Shown here in pieces: positions 1 through 8,397 of a stretch of 64,000 nt of DNA. The stretch spans positions 6,568,501 through 6,632,500 of the forward strand of contig NZ_JACHNC010000001.1 of the NCBI RefSeq assembly GCF_014205215.1, in the 5' to 3' direction. Source of the DNA: Actinoplanes lobatus (GTDB taxonomy: Bacteria > Actinomycetota > Actinomycetes > Mycobacteriales > Micromonosporaceae). Position numbers and translations under genes: made by a program. Position 1 is the first letter of the stretch; each line of letters opens with the position of its first letter. The notes beneath the pieces are model-generated. The model was given only the letters and a program-made list of their open reading frames with translations, did no database searches and was not told where the DNA came from.

Positions 1-99
1 CGGATTGCCCGCGGAGCAGGGCGGTTCGCCGCCGGGGCGGATTCGGCGTCGGATCACGGCGGCGACGACCAGGACGGTCGCGCCGACGGAGATGGCGCG

Positions 100-125
100 T
101 CTCGCCCGTCTTGCAGTGGGCGAGA
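100..125 (-). terminator. Hairpin terminator of the lysine-rich mini-gene
   Basis: Perfect 8-bp inverted repeat (TCTCGCCC / GGGCGAGA) with a 10-base loop. It begins 10 bases after the stop codon of the 18-codon minus-strand gene at 136-192, the place expected for an intrinsic terminator in a high-GC actinomycete, where a U-tract is often absent. Confidence 0.65.
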
Positions 126-135
126 CGCCGCACCG

Positions 136-192
136 CTACTTCTTCTTGCTCTTCTTCTTGTCCTTTTTGCTCTTCTTGTCCTTCTTGGCCAT
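136..192 (-). CDS. Lysine-rich mini-protein (18 aa)
   Basis: An 18-residue product made almost only of Lys, with Asp and Ser punctuation (MAKKDKKSKKDKKKSKKK). A purine-rich ribosome binding site (GAGAGGGGGAC) lies just upstream of the ATG, and a perfect hairpin follows the stop by 10 bases, so the unit has its own start and end signals. The peptide is extremely basic and disordered. It could bind nucleic acid or another polyanion, but nothing shows its function. Similar tiny Lys-rich peptides are often left unannotated. The opposite strand reads as poly-Phe/Leu, which is only a shadow of this gene. Confidence 0.6.
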   Translation of the reverse strand: MAKKDKKSKKDKKKSKKK

Positions 193-517
193 GTCGTCCC
201 CCTCTCGATCGATCCACGGCAAAGCTACCGAGTGTGATAGCCCTATGTGCCGTGGGTAACAGTGCTGGAGGCGCGTGACGTGAAGATGAACGAAAGGGAA
301 ACGCCGTTCTGCTCAGGTTACCGCCGGCTGACCCTGGGTGCGGCCGAAACACCACTGAGCAGCGTCGATGGCAGTGTCCGAAAATGCACAGTGCCTCTGA
401 GATGTCCATCACACTAACGGCAGGCATCCGGAATCCGTCCTGGAGTCTTGCTGAGGCCGCGGCGCCGACCGGGCTCGGCACACTGCCAGGGCCTGCGGAC
501 GACGCGGCGGCTGTTCC
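193..517. other. Intergenic region, no gene seen
   Basis: About 325 bases between two divergent genes. It holds the leader of the minus-strand mini-gene and the promoter of the plus-strand gene that starts at 530. I found no convincing coding frame, RNA gene or long repeat here. Confidence 0.5.
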
Positions 518-523
518 TATGAT
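518..523 (+). promoter_or_regulatory. Candidate -10 element, leaderless start
   Basis: TATGAT lies with its 3' end 6 bases before the ATG at 530. A transcript from this element would begin at or next to the start codon, and there is no ribosome binding site between the two. Leaderless mRNAs are common in actinomycetes. No clear -35 hexamer is visible, so this is a moderate call. Confidence 0.4.
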
Positions 524-529
524 CACCGG

Positions 530-1513
530 ATGTTTGGACGCTTCCGCAGGACATTCGCCGTGGACACCGATTACGCACAGGCCGACCTGCATCTGCGCGA
601 TGCACGCGACCGGGTGGTGGCCGGTGACTGGACCGCGGCTCCGCAGCTGATGCACGCCACCGGCCACGACTGGGAACTACGTAGCCGGCGGCTCGCCGTT
701 CTGGGCCTGGCGGCCGGGCACACCCCGGAGTGGGTGAAGGCTTGGGAGGCCGCGATGCCGGGCGACCCGACCGTCGCCATCCTGCATGCTGAGGGCCTGA
801 ACGTGCTGGCCGGCGAGGCTCGGGGCTGGGCGTCGGCGCGTAACACGAGCCCGGAGCAGTTTCGGGAGTTCCACCGGCTCTCCGAGGCAGCCGCTGCCGC
901 CGGTCAGCGGGCGGTCGAGCTCAACCCGGAGGACCCGTACCCCTGGGTGACCCGGATGGGCGCGATGCTCGCGAACGGGCACCAGCACCATGAAGATTTC
1001 CGAATCGTCCTGGGCGAGGCGGTCGCCCGTGACCCGTACCATTTCGAGGCGCACCTGACGGCGGTGACGTTCCTCTGCCAGAAGTGGTACGGCTCGCATG
1101 AGCAGATGTTCGCGGCGGCCCGTGGGCCGGCTGCGGCAGCGCCCGCCGGCGCGTCGGTGGTCATGCTGCCGCTGCTGGCCCATTTCGAGTACGCGTTGCG
1201 CGAGTTCGGGTTCGAGACCCGCGCTGAGTCGTTGGCCGCGAAAATGGAGTACTTTCGCCGCCCCGAGGTGACCCAGGAGATCGCCTGGTGTGCGGCCAAA
1301 TGGCGGGCGGCCGGCGAACCCCGGCTGATCGCCCGTGGGATCACCCTGCGCCATTGGCTGGCGTTGGCGAATTACCTGGCCGGTCATGACCGCCCGGGCA
1401 CCAAGGCGGTGCTCTCCCAGATCGGCTCGTACCTGGGCAGCACCCCTGCGTACGGCTACTTCTGGATGCGGCAGGCGGAAGGCTTTCAAACCGTCTCGAA
1501 ATGGGCCCGATAG
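530..1513 (+). CDS. Hypothetical helical repeat (TPR-like) protein
   Basis: A 327-residue cytoplasmic protein without signal peptide or membrane segment. It is Ala- and aromatic-rich and reads as a chain of helical hairpins. The stretch around residues 120-150 (RAVELNPEDPYPW) has the form of a tetratricopeptide repeat, and EAVARDPYHFEAHL nearby looks like a second unit. I do not recognise a catalytic motif; a scaffold or adaptor role is the most one can infer. The start is the ATG directly downstream of a TATGAT -10 box. It converges on the GH9 gene with about 50 bases between the stops and has no obvious operon partner. Confidence 0.75.
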   Translation: MFGRFRRTFAVDTDYAQADLHLRDARDRVVAGDWTAAPQLMHATGHDWELRSRRLAVLGLAAGHTPEWVKAWEAAMPGDPTVAILHAEGLNVLAGEARGWASARNTSPEQFREFHRLSEAAAAAGQRAVELNPEDPYPWVTRMGAMLANGHQHHEDFRIVLGEAVARDPYHFEAHLTAVTFLCQKWYGSHEQMFAAARGPAAAAPAGASVVMLPLLAHFEYALREFGFETRAESLAAKMEYFRRPEVTQEIAWCAAKWRAAGEPRLIARGITLRHWLALANYLAGHDRPGTKAVLSQIGSYLGSTPAYGYFWMRQAEGFQTVSKWAR

Positions 1514-1565
1514 CGGTAGCGAGCCGGCACGACCCCAACCGCCTTTCGCGGTTCATCAATTCGCA

Positions 1566-3206
1566 TTACCCGAGTTCGGCGGCGAAGGCGGCGATCCAGG
1601 CCAGGGGCGCGTTCCAGTTGATCGTCAGTTCGTTTGTCGACCAGGAGTGGATGTCGTCGATGTAGCAGAACTGGCCCACTTGGCCGGTCAGCCGGGCCTG
1701 GGCCACCTCGTCCTGCAACCCTGAGTTGGGGCCGCCGGCGAGGGTGCCCTTCGGCGGGTGCGGCAGGGTGGGGTCGAGTTGGTGGGCGTACCAGCGGCTG
1801 TGCTGGTTCTTCGCGAAGTCGGTGCCGTAGCCGGTCACGTAGGACAGGCTCAGCGCGTTGCGGCCGAGGATGTAGTCCAGGCCCTCCAGGACGCCGTCCC
1901 GGTAACGGGTTTCGCCGGTCAGGTCGTGGGCCACGGCCAGGACCATCAGGTTGTTGAGCACCATGCTGTTGGAGCCCCAGTCCCACTGGTTTCCCGGTGG
2001 GGCATAGGCCACCGCGTACGGATGGGCCTGTTGGAGGGTGAGGTACTTCTCGGCGCCGGCGAGGACCGAGGCACGCACGTCCGCGAGGCCGGGCAGGTCG
2101 CTGGGTGTCAGGGCCAGGGCGAGGCGGGCGGCGGCCGCGGTGGCCGCCCAGTCGAAGGCGTACGGTCCGAAGACGTCCTCGGTGTGCAGCGGGGAGGCCA
2201 GCACCGCGTCGGCGTACTTGTGGTCGCCTGTGGTCAGGAACAGCTCGGCCGCCGCCCAGTAGAACTCGTCGCGTACGTCGTCGTCGTTGTAGGGGCCGCC
2301 GCCGATGGTGTCCGCGACCGGCGCGTACCGGATCGGGTTTGTCTCGGCCGCCGTGTAGGCGGTCCGCGCGGCAGTCAGCAGGCGTTCCGCGTAGTCCGCG
2401 TCGTACTTGCGGAAGATCCGTGCCCCCTGGGCCGCGACGGCGGCCAGGTTCAGGGTGGCCGCCGTGGATGTCGGGCGCAGCACGCGCGGTTGCGGGTCGA
2501 GGTGCGGCAGCGTCGGCAGGCCGGTCCACTCGCGGTCGTGCATCTTGTGGTGGACCAGGCCGCTGGGCGCCTGCATGCGCAGCAGGAAGTCCAGCTCCCA
2601 GCGCACCTCGTTGAGCAGGTCGGGGACCCCGTTGCCGCTTTCCGGCAGGTCGAGGGTCAGCCCGCCGAGGCCGCCACGGTGCTCGAAGGCGTACAGCAGC
2701 TGCCACACCGTGATGCCGCCGTTGACCACGTACTTGCCCTGGTCGCCAGCGTCGTACCAGCCGCCGCGCACGTCCAGGCGGTAGTCGCCGGCGTCCGGGG
2801 CGCAGGGGACGTCGCGGTCGCCGAGGTGCCCGGCCGGGCGGCCGTAGCCGGGCCGCAGGTCCTCGCGGATCTCGATGCCGCTGCGCTGGCAGTAGAAGAA
2901 TCGCAGCGCGTCGGCGCGCAGCGTGCTGTAGAGGCCCGGGGCGATGGTGAACGGCCGGCTGGTCGCGCCGTCGGCGGTCAGGGTGAAGCCGGTGCCGGTC
3001 TGCCGGTGCTCGCCGAAGTCGACGGTGTGCACGTTCTGCTGGGAGGAGGTGTCGATGCCGCGCGGGTCGGTGGTCCCGGTCGCGACGACCCGGCCCGCGC
3101 TGTCGGCGAGTTCCCAGGGCAGTGCGCCGGTGGCGTCGGTGACCAGGGTTGCCCGTTTCGGTCCGGACGGAAGGTAACCCAACTGGTTGACCGCGACGTT
3201 GGACAT
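1566..3206 (-). CDS. Glycoside hydrolase family 9 (cellulase-type), no signal peptide
   Basis: Hydrolyses beta-1,4-glucans or cello-oligosaccharides with inversion. Residues 1-95 form the Ig-like domain that precedes many GH9 modules (starting [12 protein letters not shown]). The catalytic (alpha/alpha)6 domain follows, with [11 protein letters not shown] at 150-160 (base Asp152/Asp155) and [10 protein letters not shown] near the C-terminus (acid Glu about 526); the YILGRNALS and RWYAHQ segments fit the family. At 546 residues it lacks a carbohydrate-binding module. The N-terminus ([10 protein letters not shown]) runs straight into the Ig-like domain with no Sec or Tat signal, so the enzyme is probably cytoplasmic and acts on imported oligosaccharides. 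The ribosome binding site (GGGAGCG) lies inside a CebR-like palindrome. It is divergent from the GH10 gene. Confidence 0.9.
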   Translation of the reverse strand: MSNVAVNQLGYLPSGPKRATLVTDATGALPWELADSAGRVVATGTTDPRGIDTSSQQNVHTVDFGEHRQTGTGFTLTADGATSRPFTIAPGLYSTLRADALRFFYCQRSGIEIREDLRPGYGRPAGHLGDRDVPCAPDAGDYRLDVRGGWYDAGDQGKYVVNGGITVWQLLYAFEHRGGLGGLTLDLPESGNGVPDLLNEVRWELDFLLRMQAPSGLVHHKMHDREWTGLPTLPHLDPQPRVLRPTSTAATLNLAAVAAQGARIFRKYDADYAERLLTAARTAYTAAETNPIRYAPVADTIGGGPYNDDDVRDEFYWAAAELFLTTGDHKYADAVLASPLHTEDVFGPYAFDWAATAAAARLALALTPSDLPGLADVRASVLAGAEKYLTLQQAHPYAVAYAPPGNQWDWGSNSMVLNNLMVLAVAHDLTGETRYRDGVLEGLDYILGRNALSLSYVTGYGTDFAKNQHSRWYAHQLDPTLPHPPKGTLAGGPNSGLQDEVAQARLTGQVGQFCYIDDIHSWSTNELTINWNAPLAWIAAFAAELG

Positions 3207-3209
3207 GGT

Positions 3210-3223
3210 CGGGAACGCTCCCA
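3210..3223. promoter_or_regulatory. CebR/CelR-like operator overlapping the GH9 RBS
   Basis: CGGGAACGCTCCCA matches 12 of 14 positions of the actinomycete cellulase operator TGGGAGCGCTCCCA, which is bound by LacI-type CebR/CelR. It starts four bases upstream of the GH9 start codon and contains that gene's ribosome binding site; it is also about 60 bases upstream of the GH10 start. A repressor here could block both genes. No cebR-type cluster is in the window. Confidence 0.55.
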
Positions 3224-3284
3224 GCCGGTGGGCCCGCTGTCAAACCCGCGCGATAGTGAGGTCGGTGGATCTAAAGTGGCGCGC

Positions 3285-5612
3285 ATGCGAATGCGGCGAT
3301 GGGTCACGGTGGCGGTCACCGCGGTCCTGATCAGCGGTCTTGCGTGGTTCACTGTGGAGCGGGCGGAGGTGGCGTCGGCCGACACCGTGCCGTTGAAGAA
3401 GCTGGCCGCGGCCGAGGGGATCACCTTCGGCACCGCGGTGAGCGCGTCCGCTCTGAAACAGGACACGGAGTACGCCAAGCGGCTGGACGCCGAGTTCGGC
3501 AGTGTCACGCCCGAGGACGCGATGAAGTGGGCGGTGGTCGAACCGGAGCAGGGCGAGTTCGACTGGCAGGGCGCCGACGACATCGTGAATGCGGCCGACC
3601 CGAACGGACCGGACGGACAGGAGGTTCGCGGACACACGCTGGTGTGGCACAGCTCGCTTCCCGGCTGGCTCACCACCGGGTCGTTCTCCGAAACCGAGGT
3701 GACAACGCTGCTGCGGGAGCACATCCAGACCACGGTCGGCCGGTACGCGGGCCGGGTCAAAACCTGGGACGTGGTGAACGAACCGCTGAACAACGACGGC
3801 ACCCTGCGGTCGAGTCTCTGGCTGAACAGGCTGACCGACACGTACATCGCCGATTCGTTCCGCTGGGCGCACGCGGCGGATCCGTCGGCGGTGCTGTACC
3901 TCAACGAGTACGGCGCCGAGTGGAGCGGCCCGAAGGCCACCGCGCTGTACAACCTGGTGAAGAAGCTGCTCGCCGAGGGCGTACCGATCGGAGGAGTCGG
4001 CTTCCAGGCACACCTGACCGGGTCGAGCCGGCCGGACGGGTTCGCCGCGATGCTGCGCCGTTTCGCCGACCTGGGCGTCGACGTCGCCGTCACCGAACTC
4101 GACGTGCGGATCCCGACGTCGGACCCCGCGGGAACCGTGGCCACCACGGCCGACCTCGACAGCCAGGCCCGCGTCTACGGCCAGGTCGTCGCCGCCTGCC
4201 TCAGCGTGCCGCGGTGCCGTTCGGTCACCACATGGGGCTTCACCGACGCGTACTCCTGGATTCCCGGCGGATACCCCGGATGGGGTGCCGCCGATCTGTT
4301 CGACGCCGACCGTGTCGCCAAGCCCAAGCCCGCCCACACCACGGTGGCGAACACGCTGCTCGCGCACGGCCGGCCGGCCGGCGCGCCGGTCGGCCAGTGG
4401 CGGCTGGACGACCCCGAGGGCGCCACGGTCGCGGCCGACACCTCCGGTTACGGCCACGACGCGACGGCGCGCGGCGGGACGATGGGCAACACCGGCCGGG
4501 TACCCGACGTGACCGCCTTCGTCGGCAACGGCTCCACCTCGGAGGTGACCACCACGGCGCCGGTGGTGAACACCGGTGACAGCTTCACGGTCTCCGCCTG
4601 GGTGCGGATGACCAGCACGGGCATTCCCGGGGTGATCGCCGCTCAGGACGGTGCCGTCCGCAGCGCGTTCTACCTGATGTACCAGACCAGCACCAACCGC
4701 TGGGAGTTCACCGTCCCGTCGGTGGACGGCTCGACGGTCGAGTGGCTGACCGCCCGATCCGTGACGGTGCCGGCGCTGAACACCTGGACACATCTCACCG
4801 GCGTCTACGACAAGACCGCTCACCAGCTGCGGTTGTACGTCAACGGCGTGCTGGAAGGCAACCGGAACACGGTCACTGCCTGGGCGTCCAGCGGGCCGTT
4901 CCACATCGGGCGCAGCTTCTCCGGCGGCCGGTTCGCCGGTGCGATGAGTGACGTACGCGTGTGGAACCGGGCCCTTCCGGAGAGCGAGGTGCCCGCCGTG
5001 AGTGACCGCACGGTCGCCTGGTGGGGTTTCGACGGCACGGCGACCGACTCCTCGCCGTTCGGGCGGGCCACGTCGCTGACGAGCAGTGGCACGGGATACA
5101 CGACCGACCGGAACGGGGCGTTGAGTCTCACCGGTACGGGAAGCGCGGACGGCTACGGGCCGAGCCTGCTCACGGAGCAGTCCTACACCGTCGCCGCCTG
5201 GGTGAAGCTGACCGCCAAGGACGGGAGCCGGGTGGTGATCAGCCAGGCGGGCGCCAAGGTGAACGCGTTCTACCTGCAATATCACCAGACGTACAACCGG
5301 TGGTCGGTGCTCGTGCCGGCCGCCGATGTCGTCGGCCCGACCTGGCAGTACGTACTCTCCACGGAAGAGCCGGCGCTGAACACCTGGACCCACCTCGCCG
5401 CGGCGTACGACGCGCAGGCCGAGAAGCTGTCCCTCTATGTCAACGGCGCACCGCAGGGGAACCCTGTCGCCGCGAAGTCCTGGTCATCCGCCGGACGGGT
5501 CCACATCGGCAGTTCCGGTACGGGCAGCCGGTTCATCGGCGCAATCGACGATGTCCGCGCCTACGCCTCGGCACTGTCGGTCTCCGAGATCAGGGCCCTG
5601 GCCACCGTGTAG
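3285..5612 (+). CDS. Secreted GH10 xylanase with two C-terminal LamG-like domains
   Basis: Endo-1,4-beta-xylanase of the retaining GH10 family, 775 residues. Residues 1-33 are a signal peptide (two Arg pairs, then a hydrophobic stretch to ASA). The TIM barrel spans roughly 38-355, with acid/base Glu166 in WDVVNEPLNN and nucleophile Glu271 in VAVTELDVRI; HTLVWHSSLPGW is also typical. Two concanavalin-A/LamG-like domains follow (about 366-565 and 575-775), each carrying SYTVAAWV/SFTVSAWV-type strands and a HIG-S-RF-GA--D segment; these may bind glycan. The reading frame stays open far upstream, antisense to GH9, but the coding start is the first of two close ATGs because the signal peptide begins there. 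No strong ribosome binding site is seen. The 3' end overlaps the convergent reductase gene by 52 bases. Confidence 0.92.
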   Translation: MRMRRWVTVAVTAVLISGLAWFTVERAEVASADTVPLKKLAAAEGITFGTAVSASALKQDTEYAKRLDAEFGSVTPEDAMKWAVVEPEQGEFDWQGADDIVNAADPNGPDGQEVRGHTLVWHSSLPGWLTTGSFSETEVTTLLREHIQTTVGRYAGRVKTWDVVNEPLNNDGTLRSSLWLNRLTDTYIADSFRWAHAADPSAVLYLNEYGAEWSGPKATALYNLVKKLLAEGVPIGGVGFQAHLTGSSRPDGFAAMLRRFADLGVDVAVTELDVRIPTSDPAGTVATTADLDSQARVYGQVVAACLSVPRCRSVTTWGFTDAYSWIPGGYPGWGAADLFDADRVAKPKPAHTTVANTLLAHGRPAGAPVGQWRLDDPEGATVAADTSGYGHDATARGGTMGNTGRVPDVTAFVGNGSTSEVTTTAPVVNTGDSFTVSAWVRMTSTGIPGVIAAQDGAVRSAFYLMYQTSTNRWEFTVPSVDGSTVEWLTARSVTVPALNTWTHLTGVYDKTAHQLRLYVNGVLEGNRNTVTAWASSGPFHIGRSFSGGRFAGAMSDVRVWNRALPESEVPAVSDRTVAWWGFDGTATDSSPFGRATSLTSSGTGYTTDRNGALSLTGTGSADGYGPSLLTEQSYTVAAWVKLTAKDGSRVVISQAGAKVNAFYLQYHQTYNRWSVLVPAADVVGPTWQYVLSTEEPALNTWTHLAAAYDAQAEKLSLYVNGAPQGNPVAAKSWSSAGRVHIGSSGTGSRFIGAIDDVRAYASALSVSEIRALATV

Positions 5613-6187
5613 TGCAGGTGGAGAACGCGGTCGCCCTGGACGACGGCGTCGGGATCGCCGAGGAGAACGGTGCCGGTGTGGCCGCCGAAGAAGCGCACCC
5701 CGGCACCGAACACCACCGGTACGACGTCCATCGCCACTTCGTCGACGAGGCCCGCCGAGAACGCCTGCCCGCCGACGTCACCCGCCGTCACACACACCAG
5801 GCCGTCCCCGGCGAGCTTCTTCGCGAGTTCGATTCCGGCTTCGACGGAGGCTGCCGTGTGGAACGGCGCGTCGGGGAATCTGGCGAGCCAGTCGCCGGGC
5901 AGCGGGCGGTGGGTGACGACGACGAGATTCTCACCGGCCGCCGGCACCCCCGCCCAGCCGTCGGTGATGTCGAACAGGTGCCGGCCGATCACCGTACATC
6001 TGACGTCGTCCCAGAACGGCTGCACGTAGGCCGCGGAGGCGCGGCTGACGTCGAACGACCATTTGTCGTTCGGGTGGACGGTCACGTCACCGTTGTTGTA
6101 CCAGTCGAACAGCGGCCCGACCGAGCCGTCGGGGTAGGCGATGTATCCGTCCACCGAGACCACGGCCTGCATGACCACTCGTGCCAT
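5561..6187 (-). CDS. Dihydrofolate reductase-like (RibD C-terminal) family protein
   Basis: A 208-residue member of the RibD-C/DHFR superfamily, which reduces pteridine- or pyrimidine-like substrates with NAD(P)H; the true substrate of such stand-alone proteins is usually unknown. The N-terminus MARVVMQAVVSVDGYIA is the family's first strand plus the Asp-Gly turn, and the C-terminal half has VVPVVFGAGVRFFGG and LVCVTAGDVGGQAF, the cofactor and sheet motifs. The start is the ATG with a good AGGAG 10 bases upstream; an in-frame start 18 codons earlier has no such site. Soluble, with no signal peptide. Its last 52 bases overlap the end of the convergent xylanase gene. Confidence 0.85.
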   Translation of the reverse strand: MARVVMQAVVSVDGYIAYPDGSVGPLFDWYNNGDVTVHPNDKWSFDVSRASAAYVQPFWDDVRCTVIGRHLFDITDGWAGVPAAGENLVVVTHRPLPGDWLARFPDAPFHTAASVEAGIELAKKLAGDGLVCVTAGDVGGQAFSAGLVDEVAMDVVPVVFGAGVRFFGGHTGTVLLGDPDAVVQGDRVLHLHYTVARALISETDSAEA

Positions 6188-6454
6188 CGTGATCACTCCT
6201 TGATTGCGGTCTTGAAACTTCTTGCATCCGTCTCGGGTCACTGATCGATAGTGACGAGGCGCACGTTGTTCATGAATATACCTTTTTGAACGCCCGGGAC
6301 CTCTATCGAATCGCTTGCGTTCATCACCTCGGGACCGTTACTGACTACCGAACGTGATGATCCGTCTTGACTGTTTCTGCAAGAACTTGCAGGCTCTGCT
6401 CGGGTGCCGCGGTGAGCGCGGCACACTCCACAGCAATCTGCGAGAGGGAAAGCG

Positions 6455-6913
6455 ATGCGTCGCACCACTGTCACCCGGATCCTCGCGCTCAGCCTGGTGC
6501 TTCTGCCCGCCCTGGCGGCGCCGGCCGAAGCCGCGACCAACGCCGGCGCCACCCCCGTGCTGCACTTCGTGGCCGAGTGGACCGAGTGGACGGAGGGAAC
6601 CCTGGAAGCCGGCCGGTCCGTCCTGGTCGACTACGACCTGACGAGACTTTCCCGGTGCCGCAGCCAGTACGCCGGCGGCGACGCCTGGAGCATCGGTGTC
6701 TACTACCGCGTCGACGGCGGCCCGATCCAGAGGCAGGTGGTCACCCGCCTCGACGAGACCCGCCACAACGTCAAGGTGCCGGCCAGCATCGATCTGCCGC
6801 TCGACGGCAAGGACCTGGAGTTGTGGTTCCAGGCCGCCGACCGGACCGGCTGCAACGAGTACGACTCACGGTTCGGCGCCAACTACCACTACACCATCTC
6901 GCCGGGGCGGTAG
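6455..6913 (+). CDS. Small secreted protein, probable beta-sandwich
   Basis: A 152-residue protein with a clear Sec signal peptide (MRRTTVTRILALSLVLLPAL, cleavage after about AEA-A at 27). The mature part has regular alternation of polar and hydrophobic residues (GDAWSIGVYYRVDGGP, KDLELWFQAADRTGC), which suggests a beta-sandwich, and two Cys that could form a disulfide. It resembles the secreted DUF6209-type proteins, but I am not sure of that assignment. GAGAGGG lies upstream of the ATG. It stands alone on the plus strand, and its last 48 bases overlap the end of the convergent SnoaL-like gene. Confidence 0.75.
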   Translation: MRRTTVTRILALSLVLLPALAAPAEAATNAGATPVLHFVAEWTEWTEGTLEAGRSVLVDYDLTRLSRCRSQYAGGDAWSIGVYYRVDGGPIQRQVVTRLDETRHNVKVPASIDLPLDGKDLELWFQAADRTGCNEYDSRFGANYHYTISPGR

Positions 6914-7411
6914 GGGCTGTCCGCCGAAGATGGCGGCCGGATCGCCGGTGTACCAGACGTTCTCGATGACCATCCGCCGCACGACCCATCGCTGCTGATC
7001 CCGCACGAGGCCGACGTCGTACCGGTTCTTGAGCAGCGCGTGTACGCGGTGGTCGGCGGTGAGAAGGTGCTGGGCCTCGACGAGTGCCGTCAGCGAGGCG
7101 CTGTCGCCGTCAACATGTACCCGCGGGTTCGTGACGACGTGCGTGGTGTCCACGCGGCCGGCGAAATTGGTGAGGATGGTGTCGACGATGGTGTCGCGGC
7201 CGACCATCACCGGGATGTCCTCGCCCCATCGCCGTGCGGCGGGCCGGAAGTCCAGTTCTGCGGACTCGGCGAACGCGGAGGCGAAAAGTTCACGGTCGGC
7301 GAGGTCCTGCCCGAGGCCGAAACGGTAGAGGGCGTCGACGATTTCGATCCGGTCACGCAGGTCGGCGTCGGTTTCGCCCGCGGACAGGGCGCGGTCTTCT
7401 GTGACGTACAT
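6866..7411 (-). CDS. SnoaL-like / NTF2-fold protein
   Basis: A 181-residue cone-fold protein of the SnoaL_4 type. Helices (DRIEIVDALYRFGLGQDLAD, ELFASAFAESAELDF) are followed by strands such as THVVTNPRVHVDGDSASLTA and QQRWVVRRMVIENVWYTGDP. The fold is used by polyketide cyclases, dehydratases and limonene-epoxide hydrolase relatives, so it probably acts on a small hydrophobic molecule, but the reaction cannot be read from the sequence. I chose the ATG at MYVTEDRA because it leaves room for the shared promoter and operator. It is divergent from the LysR gene at 7503, which is the usual arrangement for a regulator and its target. Confidence 0.82.
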   Translation of the reverse strand: MYVTEDRALSAGETDADLRDRIEIVDALYRFGLGQDLADRELFASAFAESAELDFRPAARRWGEDIPVMVGRDTIVDTILTNFAGRVDTTHVVTNPRVHVDGDSASLTALVEAQHLLTADHRVHALLKNRYDVGLVRDQQRWVVRRMVIENVWYTGDPAAIFGGQPLPPRRDGVVVVGAEP

Positions 7412-7462
7412 GGTCTCCACGATCGCGAGTCGACGAGCTCGTAACAACGGCGATCCATGCAA

Positions 7463-7489
7463 CGATCGTGAAGCGGAGCTTCACGATCG
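7463..7489. promoter_or_regulatory. 27-bp inverted repeat, probable LysR operator
   Basis: Perfect 12-bp arms CGATCGTGAAGC and GCTTCACGATCG with a 3-base spacer, placed in the 91-base gap between the divergent SnoaL-like and LysR genes. LysR-type regulators usually bind interrupted dyads in exactly this kind of gap. Confidence 0.7.
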
Positions 7490-7502
7490 AGGGGCGGCAA
7501 CC

Positions 7503-8354
7503 GTGGAACGGCACGAGATCGAGGTCTTCCTGGCCCTGGCCGAGGAGTTGCATTTCGGCGAGGCCGGGCGGCGGCTCGGCATCACGACGACGCGGGTCAG
7601 TCAGGTCGTGCGTGTGCTCGAACGGCGCGTCGGCGTCCGGCTGTTCGACCGCACCAGCCGCCGGGTGACGCTCACGCCGACCGGCCGTCAGCTCTACGAA
7701 GACCTCAAGCCGGCGTACGACGGAGTCCGCGAGGCAGTCGCACGAGCCGTCGCGCACGGCCGCGGGCTCACCGGCACGCTGCGGGTCGGCTACGTCGGCG
7801 CGGCGGCGGGACAGCTCGTCATGAACGCGGCGATCCGGTTCCGGCGGGGCCACCCGGACTGCGCGGTCGAGGCCCGGGAAGTTCAATCCGGCGGCGCCGT
7901 CGAGCGCCTGCACACCGACCAGATCGACGTGCTCGTCGGCTGCCTCCCACTGGATGGGCCGGGACTCACCGTCGGGCCCGTTCTGCTGACCGAGCAGCGG
8001 ATGCTCGCCGTCCCGGCCGGTCACCCGTTCGCGCGGGCAGCGAACCTGTCGATCAAGGATCTTGGCCGTGTCCACCTCATCGCGGCCCCGTGCTCACTAC
8101 CCACCAGGCCCGCCGACGGTGACGCTCCAACCGCCGAGACGTTCCAGGAGGTGTTGACGCTCGTGGGCGCGGGCCAGGGGGCGTTCGTCGTCGGCGAGCA
8201 CGTCACCCGCTTCTACGCCCGTCCCGACGTGGTCTACGTCCCGCTGCGGGACGCGCCGCCGCTGTGCTGGGGTCCGGTGTGGCCCACCGGGCGGGAGACG
8301 GCGAAGGTCCGGGCCTTCACGGCCGCCGCGGACCGTTCGTCCCGGGCGGCATGA
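7503..8354 (+). CDS. LysR-family transcriptional regulator
   Basis: 283 residues. The N-terminal winged helix-turn-helix starts at once (ERHEIEVFLALAEELHFGEA, then TTTRVSQVVRVLERRVGVRLF), and the effector-binding domain runs from about residue 90 (GTLRVGYVGAAAGQ). Unusually short and direct, like the aromatic-compound LTTRs that recognise small acids. The start is the GTG with GAGGGG upstream. It is divergent from the SnoaL-like gene and separated from it by a perfect 27-bp dyad. It most likely controls that gene and itself; the inducer is unknown. Confidence 0.9.
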   Translation: MERHEIEVFLALAEELHFGEAGRRLGITTTRVSQVVRVLERRVGVRLFDRTSRRVTLTPTGRQLYEDLKPAYDGVREAVARAVAHGRGLTGTLRVGYVGAAAGQLVMNAAIRFRRGHPDCAVEAREVQSGGAVERLHTDQIDVLVGCLPLDGPGLTVGPVLLTEQRMLAVPAGHPFARAANLSIKDLGRVHLIAAPCSLPTRPADGDAPTAETFQEVLTLVGAGQGAFVVGEHVTRFYARPDVVYVPLRDAPPLCWGPVWPTGRETAKVRAFTAAADRSSRAA

Positions 8355-8357
8355 CGG

Positions 8358-8385
8358 CGCCGCGCACCCGGTCGGGTGCGCGGCG
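8358..8385. terminator. Bidirectional hairpin terminator
   Basis: Perfect 12-bp stem (CGCCGCGCACCC / GGGTGCGCGGCG) with a 4-base GGTC loop in the 43 bases between the convergent LysR and serine hydrolase genes. Confidence 0.8.
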
Positions 8386-8397
8386 TCCCTACCATCC

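Noticed and set aside
1..99. A minus-strand frame with a membrane-like segment (VGATVLVVAAVI)
   Set aside because: It has no usable start codon after the preceding in-frame stop and no ribosome binding site, and it would begin inside the terminator hairpin.
1758..3284. A plus-strand frame open for 509 codons upstream of the xylanase signal peptide
   Set aside because: It is the antisense shadow of the GH9 gene in high-GC DNA. The product is low-complexity Gly/Val/Arg-rich, and the xylanase signal peptide starts only at 3285.
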